A stretch of DNA of 64,000 bases from Bosea sp. 124 (GCF_003046175.1 NZ_PZZM01000001.1:4729001-4793000); one strand, 5' to 3'; numbered from the stretch's first letter, positions 44,906 to 54,023 are shown. Made by a program: numbers and translations. The notes: a model not told the origin generated them from the sequence alone.

Positions 44906-47733
44906 ACGTTCATGACCGCTCCGCCCTGCCCGCCGTCGCGCCGCAAGAGAACGCCGTCGCCTTCCGGCTCAACGGCCGCGAGGTCGTGCTGCAGGAGGCT
45001 TCCGATGCCCGGCTGAGCGAGGCGCTACGAACAGGCCTTGGCGCCACCGGAACCAAGGTCGGCTGCGATGCCGGCGATTGCGGCGCCTGCACCGTGCTGA
45101 TCGATGAGGCGCAGGCCTGCGCCTGCCTCGTGCCGGTCGGGCAGGTCGCGGGTTGTGCGGTGGTGACCGTCGAGGGTTTGGCGGAGAATGCGCTGGGCGC
45201 GGCGCTTCAGCGCGCCTTCCATGCCCATGGCGCGGCGCAGTGCGGCATCTGCACGCCGGGCATGCTGATGGCCGGCTACGACCTGTTGAAGCGCAATCCG
45301 CGGCCGGACGAAGGCGAGACGCTGGATGCGCTTGGCGGCGTTCTCTGCCGCTGCACCGGCTATCTCAAGATCGTCGAGGCGGTGCGCGACGCGCATCGGT
45401 TCGTCGATGGCGAGGCATCGGAGCCACGACACAACCTCTCCCCCATCTCGGGCTCGCCGCCACCGGCGGGAAGGGCATGCGCTTCCATCGGCACCCGCAT
45501 CGCCCGCCTCGATGGCGAGCCTAAGGTTGCAGGGACCGAGATCTACGGCAGCGATGCCGCTCCCGAGGATGCGCTCTGGCTGCGGGCACTGCGGAGCCCG
45601 CATCCGCGCGCGCGCTTCACGCTGGGCGATCTCGATGCCTTCGTCGCGGCCCGGCCGGGGCTGGTCCGCATCTTCACGGCGAAGGACGTGCCTGGCGAAA
45701 ACTCCTTCGGCATCTACCCGCATCTCAAGGACCAGCCGGTCTTCTCGACCGGAGAGACGCGCTATCGCGGCGAATGCGTGCTCGCCATCGTCGGCGAAAA
45801 GGCAGCGGTCGAGGCCGTGCGCATGGACGAGTTCCCGATTTCCTGGGAGCCCCTGCCTCCGATGATCGGCAGCAAGGCGGCGCTGGCCGAGACTGCCTTC
45901 ACGCTGCACGACTTCGTACCCGACAACGTGCTGACGCGCGGGCGCGTCGAGCGCGGCGATGTCGAGGCGGGCTTCGCCGCAGCGGCGCATGTCGCCAGCG
46001 GCGCCTTCGAGACAGGCTTCGTCGAGCATGCCTATATCGAGCCGGAGGCCGGCTATGCGAAGCGCGTGGGCGAGACGATCGAGGTCTTCGCCTGCACGCA
46101 GGCGCCCTATATGGACCGCGACGAGGTCGCCCGCGTGATCGGCCTGCCGCTGGAGAGCGTCCGCATCCTGCCTTCCGCTTGCGGCGGCGGGTTCGGCGGC
46201 AAGCTCGACGTTTCGCTGCAGCCGATGCTGGCGGTCGCGGCCTGGGTGCTCGACCGGCCGGTGCGCTGCGTCTTCGGGCGGATCGAGTCGATGATCTCCT
46301 CGACCAAACGCCACCCCTCCTCGATCGAGGCGAAGGCGGCGTGCGACGCTGCCGGGCGCCTCGTCGCCTATGCGATGGATGGCGATTTCGATACCGGCGC
46401 CTATTCTTCCTGGGGGCCGACCGTCGCCGGCCGCGTGCCGGTGCATGCGACCGGGCCCTACAAGGTGCCCCATGTCCGCAACCGCTCGCGCGCGGTCTAC
46501 ACCAACGGCCCGCCCTCGGGCGCCTTCCGCGGCTTTGGCGTGCCGCAGGCCGCGATCGCGCAGGAGACCCTGTTCGACGATCTCGCCGCCGCGGCCGGGA
46601 TCGATCGCCTGGAGTTCCGCCTGATAAACGCCATCCGTGCCGGCGATACGACGCCCTGCGGGCAGGTTCTCGAAGCCAGCGCCGGGCTCGCCGAATGCCT
46701 GGAGGAGCTCAGGCCGCATTGGGAGAGGTTGCTGGCGGATGCCGCTGCCTTCAATGCAAGCGAGGGCCGGACACGGCGCGGCGTCGGTGTCGGCTGCATG
46801 TGGTACGGCATCGGCAATACCGGCATGTCCAACCCCTCGACCATGCGGGTGACGCTGTCGCAGGATGGCCGGCTGACGTTCTGGAACGGCGCCGTCGACA
46901 TCGGCCAGGGTTCGACCACCGTGCTGACCCAGATCGCGGCGGATGCGCTCGGGCTGCCGGTCGAGCGCTTCGATCTGGTCGTCGGCGACACCTTCCGCAC
47001 GTTTGATGCCGGCAAGACCTCGGCCTCGCGCCAGACCTTCGTCTCCGGCAAGGCCTCGGAGAAGGCGGCGGCTGCGTTGCGCGCCGAGATCCTGCGCCTC
47101 ACCAATGCCGGACCCGCCGCCCGCCTCTCACTCGACGGCACGACCGTGCGGGTCGAGGAGAATGGCGTCGTCGCGCTGATCGATCTCGCCGCCCTCCCCG
47201 CCAAGGCGAACGGGACGGTGCTCGAAGGCATCGGCAGCTTCGACCCGCCGACCGTGCCGCTCGACGAGAACGGCCAGGGCGTGCCCTATGCGACCTACGG
47301 CTTCGCGGCGCAGATTGCCTCGCTCGACGTCGATCTCGACCTCGGCACGATCAAGCTCAACCGCATCGTCGCGGCCCATGATGTCGGCCGCGCCATCAAT
47401 CCGATGCTGGTCGAGGGCCAGATCCATGGCGGTATCGCCCAGGGCATCGGGCTGGCCTTGCTTGAGGAATACCTGCCGGGCCGGACCGAGAATTTGCACG
47501 ATTACCTGATCCCGACGGCGGGCGACGTGCCGCCGATCGACATCATCCTGGTCGAGGATCCCGAACCGCTGGGCCCCTCCGGCGCCAAGGGTATCGGCGA
47601 ACCGGCACTGGTGCCGACCGCACCCGCCATCCTCGGCGCGATCCGGCATGCGACCGGGGTCACGCCGCGCCAGGTCCCGGTGCTGCCGCACCGGCTCTGG
47701 GAGTTGCTGCGCCAGAAGGAGGGCCGTCCGTGA
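44902..47733 (+). CDS. Fused [2Fe-2S]/molybdopterin subunit of molybdenum hydroxylase (cluster 2)
   Basis: A 943-residue fusion. Residues ~18-165 form a complete two-cluster FeS domain: Cys55, 60, 63 and 73 in GCDAGDCGACTVLIDEAQAC, then CGICTPGML and LCRCTGYLKIVEA. After a linker (HNLSPISGSPPPAGRA) the catalytic part begins near residue 195. It shows GGGFGGKLDVS, SGAFRGFGVPQ, DIGQGSTTVLTQIA and GAKGIGEPALVPTAPAI with the catalytic-type Glu. Domain order equals E. coli XdhD rather than the usual separate subunits. GTGA overlaps couple it to both neighbours. Substrate probably nicotinate or an analogue, inferred from the reductase and enamidase genes. Confidence 0.9.
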   Translation: MNVHDRSALPAVAPQENAVAFRLNGREVVLQEASDARLSEALRTGLGATGTKVGCDAGDCGACTVLIDEAQACACLVPVGQVAGCAVVTVEGLAENALGAALQRAFHAHGAAQCGICTPGMLMAGYDLLKRNPRPDEGETLDALGGVLCRCTGYLKIVEAVRDAHRFVDGEASEPRHNLSPISGSPPPAGRACASIGTRIARLDGEPKVAGTEIYGSDAAPEDALWLRALRSPHPRARFTLGDLDAFVAARPGLVRIFTAKDVPGENSFGIYPHLKDQPVFSTGETRYRGECVLAIVGEKAAVEAVRMDEFPISWEPLPPMIGSKAALAETAFTLHDFVPDNVLTRGRVERGDVEAGFAAAAHVASGAFETGFVEHAYIEPEAGYAKRVGETIEVFACTQAPYMDRDEVARVIGLPLESVRILPSACGGGFGGKLDVSLQPMLAVAAWVLDRPVRCVFGRIESMISSTKRHPSSIEAKAACDAAGRLVAYAMDGDFDTGAYSSWGPTVAGRVPVHATGPYKVPHVRNRSRAVYTNGPPSGAFRGFGVPQAAIAQETLFDDLAAAAGIDRLEFRLINAIRAGDTTPCGQVLEASAGLAECLEELRPHWERLLADAAAFNASEGRTRRGVGVGCMWYGIGNTGMSNPSTMRVTLSQDGRLTFWNGAVDIGQGSTTVLTQIAADALGLPVERFDLVVGDTFRTFDAGKTSASRQTFVSGKASEKAAAALRAEILRLTNAGPAARLSLDGTTVRVEENGVVALIDLAALPAKANGTVLEGIGSFDPPTVPLDENGQGVPYATYGFAAQIASLDVDLDLGTIKLNRIVAAHDVGRAINPMLVEGQIHGGIAQGIGLALLEEYLPGRTENLHDYLIPTAGDVPPIDIILVEDPEPLGPSGAKGIGEPALVPTAPAILGAIRHATGVTPRQVPVLPHRLWELLRQKEGRP

Positions 47734-49262
47734 ACGAGCTCAATCCCATCCCGACGCAGGATTCAGTTCTGGCCGAGCGCTCGCGCAAATTCGGCGTGGC
47801 CGAGGGCGAGGACGGCATCCTGCGTTGCGACGCCTGCCCGGTGCTCTGCCGGATCAGGCCCGGACGCTCCGGCGCGTGCTCGCGCTATGCCAACGAGAAC
47901 GGCCTTCTGGTGCGCACCGACCCGGTGGTGCTGCTGGCGGAGGCCGTCGCCGAAGGGCAGCATGTCGTGCCGTTCGCCGAGCCCGCCGAGGACTGGGACG
48001 GGTCGATCCTGCCCACGAGCCGCGTCTTCGTCACCGGCATCGGCTCGGGCACGACCTATCCGGACTACAAGCCGGCGCCCTTCATCGTGTCCTCGCAGCA
48101 TGAGGGCGTCGATACGGTCACCGTCGTGACGGAGGGGATCTTCTCCTATTGCGGCGTCAAGGTGAAGATCGACACCGATCGGCATCTCGGCCCGGAGACT
48201 GCGGCCGTGCGGGCGAATGGCGAGCAGGTCGGCCATGTCACCACGGCCGAGTACGGCTCGCAGATGCTTTCCATCGGCGGCGTGCACCATCTCACCGGCG
48301 GGTCGAAGAAGGAGGGCAACGCCACCTGCGAGACGATGCTGAAGCTCGGCAATGGCGAGGCGGTGGAACTGACCATCGACGGCGGCCACGGCGTCGTCGT
48401 TCAGGCCGGGCAGGCGCCGGTCGTCGATGGCCGGCCCGAGACGCGGATGCGGGTCGGCTGCGGCTCGGCCACGATCGGCATCTTCGCGAAGCAGTGGCAG
48501 GGCCATGTCGACGAGGTCATCGTCGTCGACGACCATATCACCGGCGTCCTGACCGAGCATCAGGCCGGTCGGGTGCTCGACATGCGCCCCGCCGGCATCC
48601 GGGTGCGCGGCCGTAAATCGACACCCGGGCGCTATTTCCAGGTCGCGGCCCCGGGCCTCGGCTGGGGCGGCACCGACATCACCGAGCCGCTCTCGATCAT
48701 CCAGAAGATCGATCCGGCCCTGGCCTGGCCGGGCATGCGGCTCCTGATGACATCGACGACCGGCGAGGACTCGCTCTATTGCGTGCTCGACGAGAACCTC
48801 GTTCCGGTCGAGGCCGAGATGCCCGCCCCGGTGCGGCAGGTGGTCGAGCGCATCGGCGAGAACTGTGAGCCCTCGCTGTGCAGCGTGATGTTCGTGGCGG
48901 GTGCGGGCGGGTCCCTGCGCGCCGGTGTCACCGAGAACCCGATCCTGCTGACGCGCTCGGTGCAATCCGGCTCGACGCGGGTGACGATGGGCGGCGCGCC
49001 GGTCTTCGTCTGGCCTGGCGGCGGCATCACGGTGATGGTCGACGTGCTGCGCATGCCGAAGAACGCCTTCGGCTATGTCCCGACGCCGGCGATCGTCGCG
49101 CCGATCGAGTTCACCCTGTCGCGCCAGCTCTATCTGGCTTCCGGCGGCCATGCCGAGGAGATCGTACCCGTCGAGGAGATCCTTCGCGCCCATGGCGGAC
49201 AGGCCCGGATCGAGGGCGGAGCGGCCGAGAACCCCTGGCCTCTGCGGCAGAATGTGGATTAG
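47730..49262 (+). CDS. 6-hydroxynicotinate reductase-like iron-sulfur protein
   Basis: A 510-residue protein that I assign to the 6-hydroxynicotinate reductase family described from Eubacterium barkeri. That enzyme reduces 6-hydroxynicotinate to 1,4,5,6-tetrahydro-6-oxonicotinate with reduced ferredoxin. The N-terminus has a cluster-binding CDACPVLCRIRPGRSGAC (Cys33, 36, 40, 50). Further Gly-rich and Cys-containing segments are TGIGSGTTYPDYKPAPF, EGIFSYCGVKVKID and MRVGCGSATIGIF. It starts with GTG at 47730 overlapping the upstream stop. It makes the exact substrate for the enamidase encoded divergently. The family call rests on recollection and context; no ferredoxin gene is in the window. 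Confidence 0.75.
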   Translation: MNELNPIPTQDSVLAERSRKFGVAEGEDGILRCDACPVLCRIRPGRSGACSRYANENGLLVRTDPVVLLAEAVAEGQHVVPFAEPAEDWDGSILPTSRVFVTGIGSGTTYPDYKPAPFIVSSQHEGVDTVTVVTEGIFSYCGVKVKIDTDRHLGPETAAVRANGEQVGHVTTAEYGSQMLSIGGVHHLTGGSKKEGNATCETMLKLGNGEAVELTIDGGHGVVVQAGQAPVVDGRPETRMRVGCGSATIGIFAKQWQGHVDEVIVVDDHITGVLTEHQAGRVLDMRPAGIRVRGRKSTPGRYFQVAAPGLGWGGTDITEPLSIIQKIDPALAWPGMRLLMTSTTGEDSLYCVLDENLVPVEAEMPAPVRQVVERIGENCEPSLCSVMFVAGAGGSLRAGVTENPILLTRSVQSGSTRVTMGGAPVFVWPGGGITVMVDVLRMPKNAFGYVPTPAIVAPIEFTLSRQLYLASGGHAEEIVPVEEILRAHGGQARIEGGAAENPWPLRQNVD

Positions 49263-49274
49263 TGACTGGCTCCG

Positions 49275-49386
49275 GCCCTCATCCTGAGGAGCCGCAACGC
49301 GGCGTCTCGAAGGATGCTTCAGGAGGCTCCGGTATCCGCTGGAGCATCCTTCGAGACGCGTCCGTGGCGCTCCTCAGGATGAGGGC
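49275..49386. repeat. Palindromic repeat between the reductase and UPF0280 genes
   Basis: A 112-bp dyad with two nested perfect stems. The outer arms are GCCCTCATCCTGAGGAGC (49275-49292) and GCTCCTCAGGATGAGGGC (49369-49386), 18 bp. The inner arms are GCGTCTCGAAGGATGC (49302-49317) and GCATCCTTCGAGACGC (49344-49359), 16 bp. It fills nearly all of the 142-bp gap inside an otherwise overlapping operon. Confidence 0.9.
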
Positions 49387-49404
49387 TGTGGGGAGCCAAA
49401 ACCT

Positions 49405-50325
49405 GTGAAGTCCCACCGCGTCGCCCGTTTGTCCGGCAACCGCCTGCATCTGCAGGAGGGGCCGAGCGATCTCGTCATCGCGGCGTTCGGCGAGCTTGCG
49501 GTCATCGAGCGCGCCTATGCCGCCGCCGAGGACGCTTTCGACGGGCTACTCACCGAACTCGCGGGCGAAATGCGGACACTGCGCCAGCCGCTGACGGCTC
49601 AGCCTCCAGCCCTGAAAGGCGCGACGGCGCAGCGCATGGCGCGTGCCTGCTGGGCCTTCCGCACGCAGTACATCACGCCGATGGCGGCCGTCGCGGGGGC
49701 TGTCGCAGACACCATCCTGAGCGCGATGACGGCAGCGGCACCGCAGCTCGAGCGCGCCTATGTCAACAATGGCGGGGACATCGCGGTGCTGGTCACGCCG
49801 GGGCATCCGCTTGATATCGGCGTTGTCCCGTCGCTTGCGCGGGCGCGGCCGGAGGGCTTCATCAGGCTTCATGCTGCGCAATATGCTGCGCAGCATTTTC
49901 GCGGCATCGCGACCAGCGGCTGGCGTGGCCGCTCCTTTTCGCGCGGCGTCGCAGACGCGGTAACGGTGCTGGCGCGCAGTGCGGCCGAGGCCGATGCTGC
50001 CGCGACGATTATTGCAAATGCGACTGATGTGCAGGAATCGGCGATCCTTCGCAGGCCGGCGCGCGAACTCGACCCCGACAGCGATCTCGGCGATCTGCCG
50101 GTCACGGTGGATGTCGGGCCCCTGCCCCCGGACGCGATCGCCAAAGCGCTGGCCGCCGGGGAGCGAACAGCCGAGGCACTGCTGCGCGAGGGCCTGATCG
50201 AGGGAGCGCTGCTGGCTCTCGCGGATGAGTGGCGCAGCGTCGGCGGGGTTTCGTTGGGCTTAAGCCCCCCCACCGCCTCGCCGTCATCCCGGGCAAGCAA
50301 AGCGCAGAGCCGGGATCCATCGTAA
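49405..50325 (+). CDS. UPF0280 family, ApbE-like flavin-transferase fold protein
   Basis: A 306-residue member of UPF0280 (COG2122), distantly related to the FMN transferase ApbE. The recognisable core is YITPMAAVAGAVADTIL, AYVNNGGDIAVLV, GIATSGWRGRSFSRGVADAVTVLA and NATDVQESAI. Start is GTG at 49405 after GGGGAG. Its place directly after the reductase suggests covalent flavinylation or another cofactor service for that protein or the hydroxylase. This is inference, since UPF0280 activity is not established. The last ~15 residues (SPSSRASKAQSRDPS) are encoded by an inserted palindromic repeat, so the native C-terminus has probably been replaced. Confidence 0.83.
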   Translation: MKSHRVARLSGNRLHLQEGPSDLVIAAFGELAVIERAYAAAEDAFDGLLTELAGEMRTLRQPLTAQPPALKGATAQRMARACWAFRTQYITPMAAVAGAVADTILSAMTAAAPQLERAYVNNGGDIAVLVTPGHPLDIGVVPSLARARPEGFIRLHAAQYAAQHFRGIATSGWRGRSFSRGVADAVTVLARSAAEADAAATIIANATDVQESAILRRPARELDPDSDLGDLPVTVDVGPLPPDAIAKALAAGERTAEALLREGLIEGALLALADEWRSVGGVSLGLSPPTASPSSRASKAQSRDPS

Positions 50326-50390
50326 AGCGCGCTTCCTCCGATGGACCCCGGATCGGCGCCGCAGCGCGGCTTGTCCGGGATGACGGCGAG
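50277..50390. repeat. Palindromic repeat overlapping the UPF0280 3' end
   Basis: Outer arms CTCGCCGTCATCCCGG (50277-50292) and CCGGGATGACGGCGAG (50375-50390) are perfect 16-bp complements. Inner CCGGGATCCATCG and CGATGGACCCCGG-type arms pair imperfectly. The left arm lies inside the UPF0280 reading frame. The element separates convergent UPF0280 and livF. Confidence 0.85.
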
Positions 50391-50410
50391 GGCTAGCCGG
50401 GATCGTCTCG

Positions 50411-51121
50411 TCAAACCGACAGGTACTGCGTCCTGACCGCCTCGTTGGCCTTGAGCTCGTCCATCGTGCCGGTGAAGCGGATGATGCCCTTCTCGATGAT
50501 CGCCGCGCGATCGGCGACATTGCCGGCAAAATGCAGGTTCTGCTCCGAGATCAACACGGTCAGCCCCTCGCTCTTCAGCGCCAGGATGGTCTTCGCCATC
50601 TCCTCGACGATGACCGGCGCCAGCCCCTCCGAAGGCTCGTCGAGCAGCACGAGCTTTGGATTGCCCATCAGCGTGCGCGCGATGGTCAGCATCTGCTGCT
50701 CGCCGCCCGACATGGCGCCGCCCGGCCTGTCGCGCATCCGGCCGAGATTGGAAAAGAGTGCAAACAGCCGCTCCGGCGTCCAGTGCGGCGCGTCACTGCG
50801 GGCCGGGCGCTGCGCCACCGAGAGGTTCTCCATGACGCTGAGCTCGGAGAAGACGCGCCGGTCCTCGGGCACATAGCCGATGCCCATCCGCGCGATCTCG
50901 AAGGGCTCGCGGCCATCGACCCGGCGCCCCTCGAAGCTGACGGAGCCTCCGGCGGGTGGCACGAGGCCCATGACGGCCTTCATCGTCGTCGATTTGCCGG
51001 CGCCGTTGCGGCCCATCAGCGCCAGCACCTCGCCGCGATTCATCGCGAAGGTGACGCCCTGCAGGATATGGGCGCGGCCGTAATAAGCGTCGAGCGCGGA
51101 AATCTCGAGCATGGTGGTCAT
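50411..51121 (-). CDS. livF: ABC transporter ATPase, LivF type (cluster 2)
   Basis: A 236-residue ATPase of the second branched-chain-amino-acid-type importer. It has Walker A GRNGAGKSTTMKAVMG, signature MSGGEQQMLTIARTL, Walker B VLLDEPSEGLAPV and H-loop VLISEQNLHF. It lies 207 bp downstream of livG, with a palindromic repeat in the gap. It is the last gene of the transporter set. Confidence 0.93.
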   Translation of the reverse strand: MTTMLEISALDAYYGRAHILQGVTFAMNRGEVLALMGRNGAGKSTTMKAVMGLVPPAGGSVSFEGRRVDGREPFEIARMGIGYVPEDRRVFSELSVMENLSVAQRPARSDAPHWTPERLFALFSNLGRMRDRPGGAMSGGEQQMLTIARTLMGNPKLVLLDEPSEGLAPVIVEEMAKTILALKSEGLTVLISEQNLHFAGNVADRAAIIEKGIIRFTGTMDELKANEAVRTQYLSV

Positions 51122-51159
51122 GCCGTGTACTCACGGAAGAGCGCGACGCGTCCCCGTCC

Positions 51160-51278
51160 CCCCGCTTGCGGTGGGGAAGGGTTAGGGATGGGGGGCCGGA
51201 AAGCGGGGCGAACGTGCCGGCCGCGGACGTGCCCAGCGGCGCTGCCCCCCACCCTGGCCCTCCCCACCGCAAGCGGGG
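51160..51278. repeat. Palindromic repeat between livG and livF of cluster 2
   Basis: Perfect 18-bp arms CCCCGCTTGCGGTGGGGA (51160-51177) and TCCCCACCGCAAGCGGGG (51261-51278) flank about 83 bp. That spacer includes GGGATGGGGGG, with CCCCCCACCC opposite. It accounts for most of the 207-bp intergenic gap. The arm sequence differs from the other repeats here, so it is a separate family. Confidence 0.88.
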
Positions 51279-51328
51279 AGAGGGAAGCGCCTGCGCAAGC
51301 CGCGTCGGAGTTCGATATCACGCGCACC

Positions 51329-52099
51329 TCAATGCCCTCCCGAGGTCGCGCCGGAGCCGAGATAGACGGCGCGGACATTGGGGTCCCGGCGCACCTCCTC
51401 GGCCGTGCCATGCGCGATCAGGCGGCCGCGGTCGAGCACGATGACGCTGTCGGAGTGGGTGAAGACGACATCCATGTCATGCTCGGTGAAGAGCACGGCG
51501 ATGCCTTTCGCGGCGGCGATCCCGGCGGTCAGCGCCATCAGGTCGATGCGCTCGCGCGGGGCCATGCCGGCGGTGGGCTCGTCCATGAGCAGGAGCCGCG
51601 GCTGGTTGGCGAGCGCGACCGCAAGTTCGACGCGCTTGAGGTCGCCATAAGCGAGCACGCCGCAGGCGCGCTCGGCCTGCCCGGCCATGCCGACCTGCGC
51701 GAGCAGTGCCTCGGCCGCGTCGCGGTGGCGGTCGCGGGCGCGTCCGAAGGGGCTCCAGATTTCGCCGGCATGCGAGATCAGCGCCATCTGGACGTTCTCG
51801 CGCACGGTCATCGAGGTGAAAGTCGCAGTGATCTGGAAGGTGCGGCCGACGCCCATGCGCCAGACGACACGCGGCTTCAGGCCGGTGATCGGGCGGCCTG
51901 CCAGCAGCACCTGCCCGCCATCGGGGCGGAGCTGGCCGTTGAGCATGTTGAAGCACGTCGTCTTGCCGGCGCCATTGGGCCCGATCAACGCCAACATCGT
52001 GCCGGGCAGGACCGAGAAGGACACGCCATCGACGGCGCGCACGCCGCCGAAGGATTTGGCGAGGTCGCGGACGAGGAGGACCGGCTCGACCGCGCTCAT
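51329..52099 (-). CDS. livG: ABC transporter ATPase, LivG type (cluster 2)
   Basis: A 256-residue ATPase with Walker A GPNGAGKTTCFNMLNG, degenerate signature LAYGDLKRVELAVAL, Walker B LLMDEPTAGMAPRE and H-loop LFTEHDMDVVF. The ATG at 52097-52099 overlaps the stop codon of the fused permease gene by ATGA. It pairs with LivF to drive the importer. Confidence 0.93.
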   Translation of the reverse strand: MSAVEPVLLVRDLAKSFGGVRAVDGVSFSVLPGTMLALIGPNGAGKTTCFNMLNGQLRPDGGQVLLAGRPITGLKPRVVWRMGVGRTFQITATFTSMTVRENVQMALISHAGEIWSPFGRARDRHRDAAEALLAQVGMAGQAERACGVLAYGDLKRVELAVALANQPRLLLMDEPTAGMAPRERIDLMALTAGIAAAKGIAVLFTEHDMDVVFTHSDSVIVLDRGRLIAHGTAEEVRRDPNVRAVYLGSGATSGGH

Positions 52100-53985
52100 C
52101 GGCCAGCCTCCGCCAGTGCCAGCGCAGAGGGCGGCGCCTCCTTGCGCCAGCGTTCGCGGAGCGCCAGAACCGCTCCCACCAATCCGCGCGGGAAGAGCAC
52201 GACGAGGAGCACGATCGAGAGGCCGAGCACGAAGCGCCAGTACATCGTCGCCTTCATCAACTGCTCGGAGAGGCCGGCATAGGCGAAGGCGCCGACGATC
52301 GGCCCCGTGACGGTCTGGACGCCGCCGAGCAGCACCATCAGCAGCGCATCGACCGAGCGCGGGATCGCCATGTAGGTCGGAAAGACGGAGCCCTTGAAGA
52401 AGGCGAAGAGCCCGCCCGCGATGCCGGCGCAGAAAGCCGCGACAGCGAAGGCGGCCCACTGGATGCGGACGACATCGAGCCCGATCGCCTCTGCCCGCAG
52501 CGCATTGTCGCGCGCGGCGCGCAGGCCGTAGCCGAAGGGTGAAAAGATCGTCAGCCGCAGCGCCAGGATCGCGGCCGCGCAGATGACGAGGGTGAGGTAG
52601 TAGTAGACCGTCTTGGAGGCCGCCCAGGCCGAGGGCCAGACGCCGAGCATGCCATTGTCGCCGCCGGTCAGGTCGACCGACTGGAAGGCGGTCGCCCAAG
52701 CGATCTGCGCGAAGGCCAGCGTCAGCATGGCGAGATAGACGCCCGACAGCCTCACGCAGAACCACCCGAAGACGACGCCGGCGATGCCCGCCAGGAAGGG
52801 CGCGAGCAGCAGCGCCGGCTCCATTGGCGCGCCCAGCCATTTCACCGCGAGCGCAGCGCCATAGGCCCCGAGCCCGAAATAGGCGGCGTGGCCGAAGGAG
52901 GCCATGCCGCCCGGCCCCATCATGAAATGCAGGGAGGCGGCGAAGAGCGCGAAGATGACGAGCTCGGTCAGGGTCAGCAGGATGTGGTCGGGCGTCACCA
53001 GCGGGGCCAGCGCGAGGATCACGAGCGCGATCAGCCCGGCAAGCTTCGTCGGCCCATCGGCGGGCAGCAGCAACGGCTCGGCCGGGCCATGGGCGCGCGC
53101 ATGGCCGACGGGCGCCTTGCCCATCAGGCCATAGGGCTTGACCACGAGCACCACCGCCATGACCAGGAAGACGAGGACGAGCGTGATCTTGGGAAAAATC
53201 AGGATGCCGAAGGCGTGCAGGATTCCGATCAGCACAGCCGCGAGATAGGCGCCCGTGACGCTGCCGAGCCCGCCGACGACCACGACCACGAACGCCTCGG
53301 AGATCATGGACAGGTCCATGTGCAGGGTCACGGCCTCGCGCGGTAGTTGCAGCGCGCCACCCAAGCCCGCCAGCATCGAGCCGAAGGCGAAGACGGAGGT
53401 GAAGAGCAGGCGCTGGTTGACCCCGAGCGCGCCGACCATTTCGCGATCCTGCGTCGCAGCCCGCACCAGCGTGCCCCAGCGCGTCTTCTGGAAAAGCAGC
53501 CAGAGAACCAGCAGGACGAGCGGCCCGACCCCGATCAGGAACAGCTCGTAGGTCGGAAAACGGTTGCCGAAGATGACGACGAAGCTCTTGAAGCCGGGCG
53601 CGCGCGGCCCGAGCTTGTCCTCCGCCCCCCAGACACCGAGCGCGACGTCCTGCAGCATCAGCACGACGCCGAAGGTGGCGAGCAACTGAAACAGCTCCGG
53701 AGCCTGATAGATCCGGCGCAGGATCAGCACTTCGATGACCACGCCGATGAGCCCGGTCAGGACAGCCGCGAGCAGCACGCCGCCCCAGAAGCCGAGCGCC
53801 TCCGCCGGCCCGAAGCGCCCGACCAGCGTCCAGGCCAGATAGGCGCCCAGCATGTAGAGCGAGCCATGCGCGAAGTTCACGATGCGCGTGACGCCGAAGA
53901 TGATCGACAGCCCCGACGCGACGAGGAACAGCGAGGAGGCCGAGGCCAGGCCGTTCAGCGTCTGGGTGAGGATGAGGTCGATCAT
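52096..53985 (-). CDS. Fused LivH-LivM ABC transporter permease (cluster 2)
   Basis: A 629-residue protein joining the two permeases that are separate in cluster 1. Residues ~1-295 are LivH-like (SGLSIIFGVTRIVNFAHGSLYMLGAY, ISEAFVVVVVGGLGSVTGAYLAAVLIG). After a hydrophilic linker (GKAPVGHARAHGPAEPLLLPADGP) the LivM-like half follows, with FMMGPGGMASFGHAAYFGLGAYG, GVYLAMLTLAFAQIAWA and LLGGVQTVTGPIVGAFAYA. About 18 helices are visible. One chain therefore supplies both membrane halves. The reading frame is continuous and I see no sign of an assembly artefact. Confidence 0.92.
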   Translation of the reverse strand: MIDLILTQTLNGLASASSLFLVASGLSIIFGVTRIVNFAHGSLYMLGAYLAWTLVGRFGPAEALGFWGGVLLAAVLTGLIGVVIEVLILRRIYQAPELFQLLATFGVVLMLQDVALGVWGAEDKLGPRAPGFKSFVVIFGNRFPTYELFLIGVGPLVLLVLWLLFQKTRWGTLVRAATQDREMVGALGVNQRLLFTSVFAFGSMLAGLGGALQLPREAVTLHMDLSMISEAFVVVVVGGLGSVTGAYLAAVLIGILHAFGILIFPKITLVLVFLVMAVVLVVKPYGLMGKAPVGHARAHGPAEPLLLPADGPTKLAGLIALVILALAPLVTPDHILLTLTELVIFALFAASLHFMMGPGGMASFGHAAYFGLGAYGAALAVKWLGAPMEPALLLAPFLAGIAGVVFGWFCVRLSGVYLAMLTLAFAQIAWATAFQSVDLTGGDNGMLGVWPSAWAASKTVYYYLTLVICAAAILALRLTIFSPFGYGLRAARDNALRAEAIGLDVVRIQWAAFAVAAFCAGIAGGLFAFFKGSVFPTYMAIPRSVDALLMVLLGGVQTVTGPIVGAFAYAGLSEQLMKATMYWRFVLGLSIVLLVVLFPRGLVGAVLALRERWRKEAPPSALALAEAGR

Positions 53986-54023
53986 GCGGTCATAAGCCTC
54001 GTCAGCGTCGGGCGCGCCATCTC

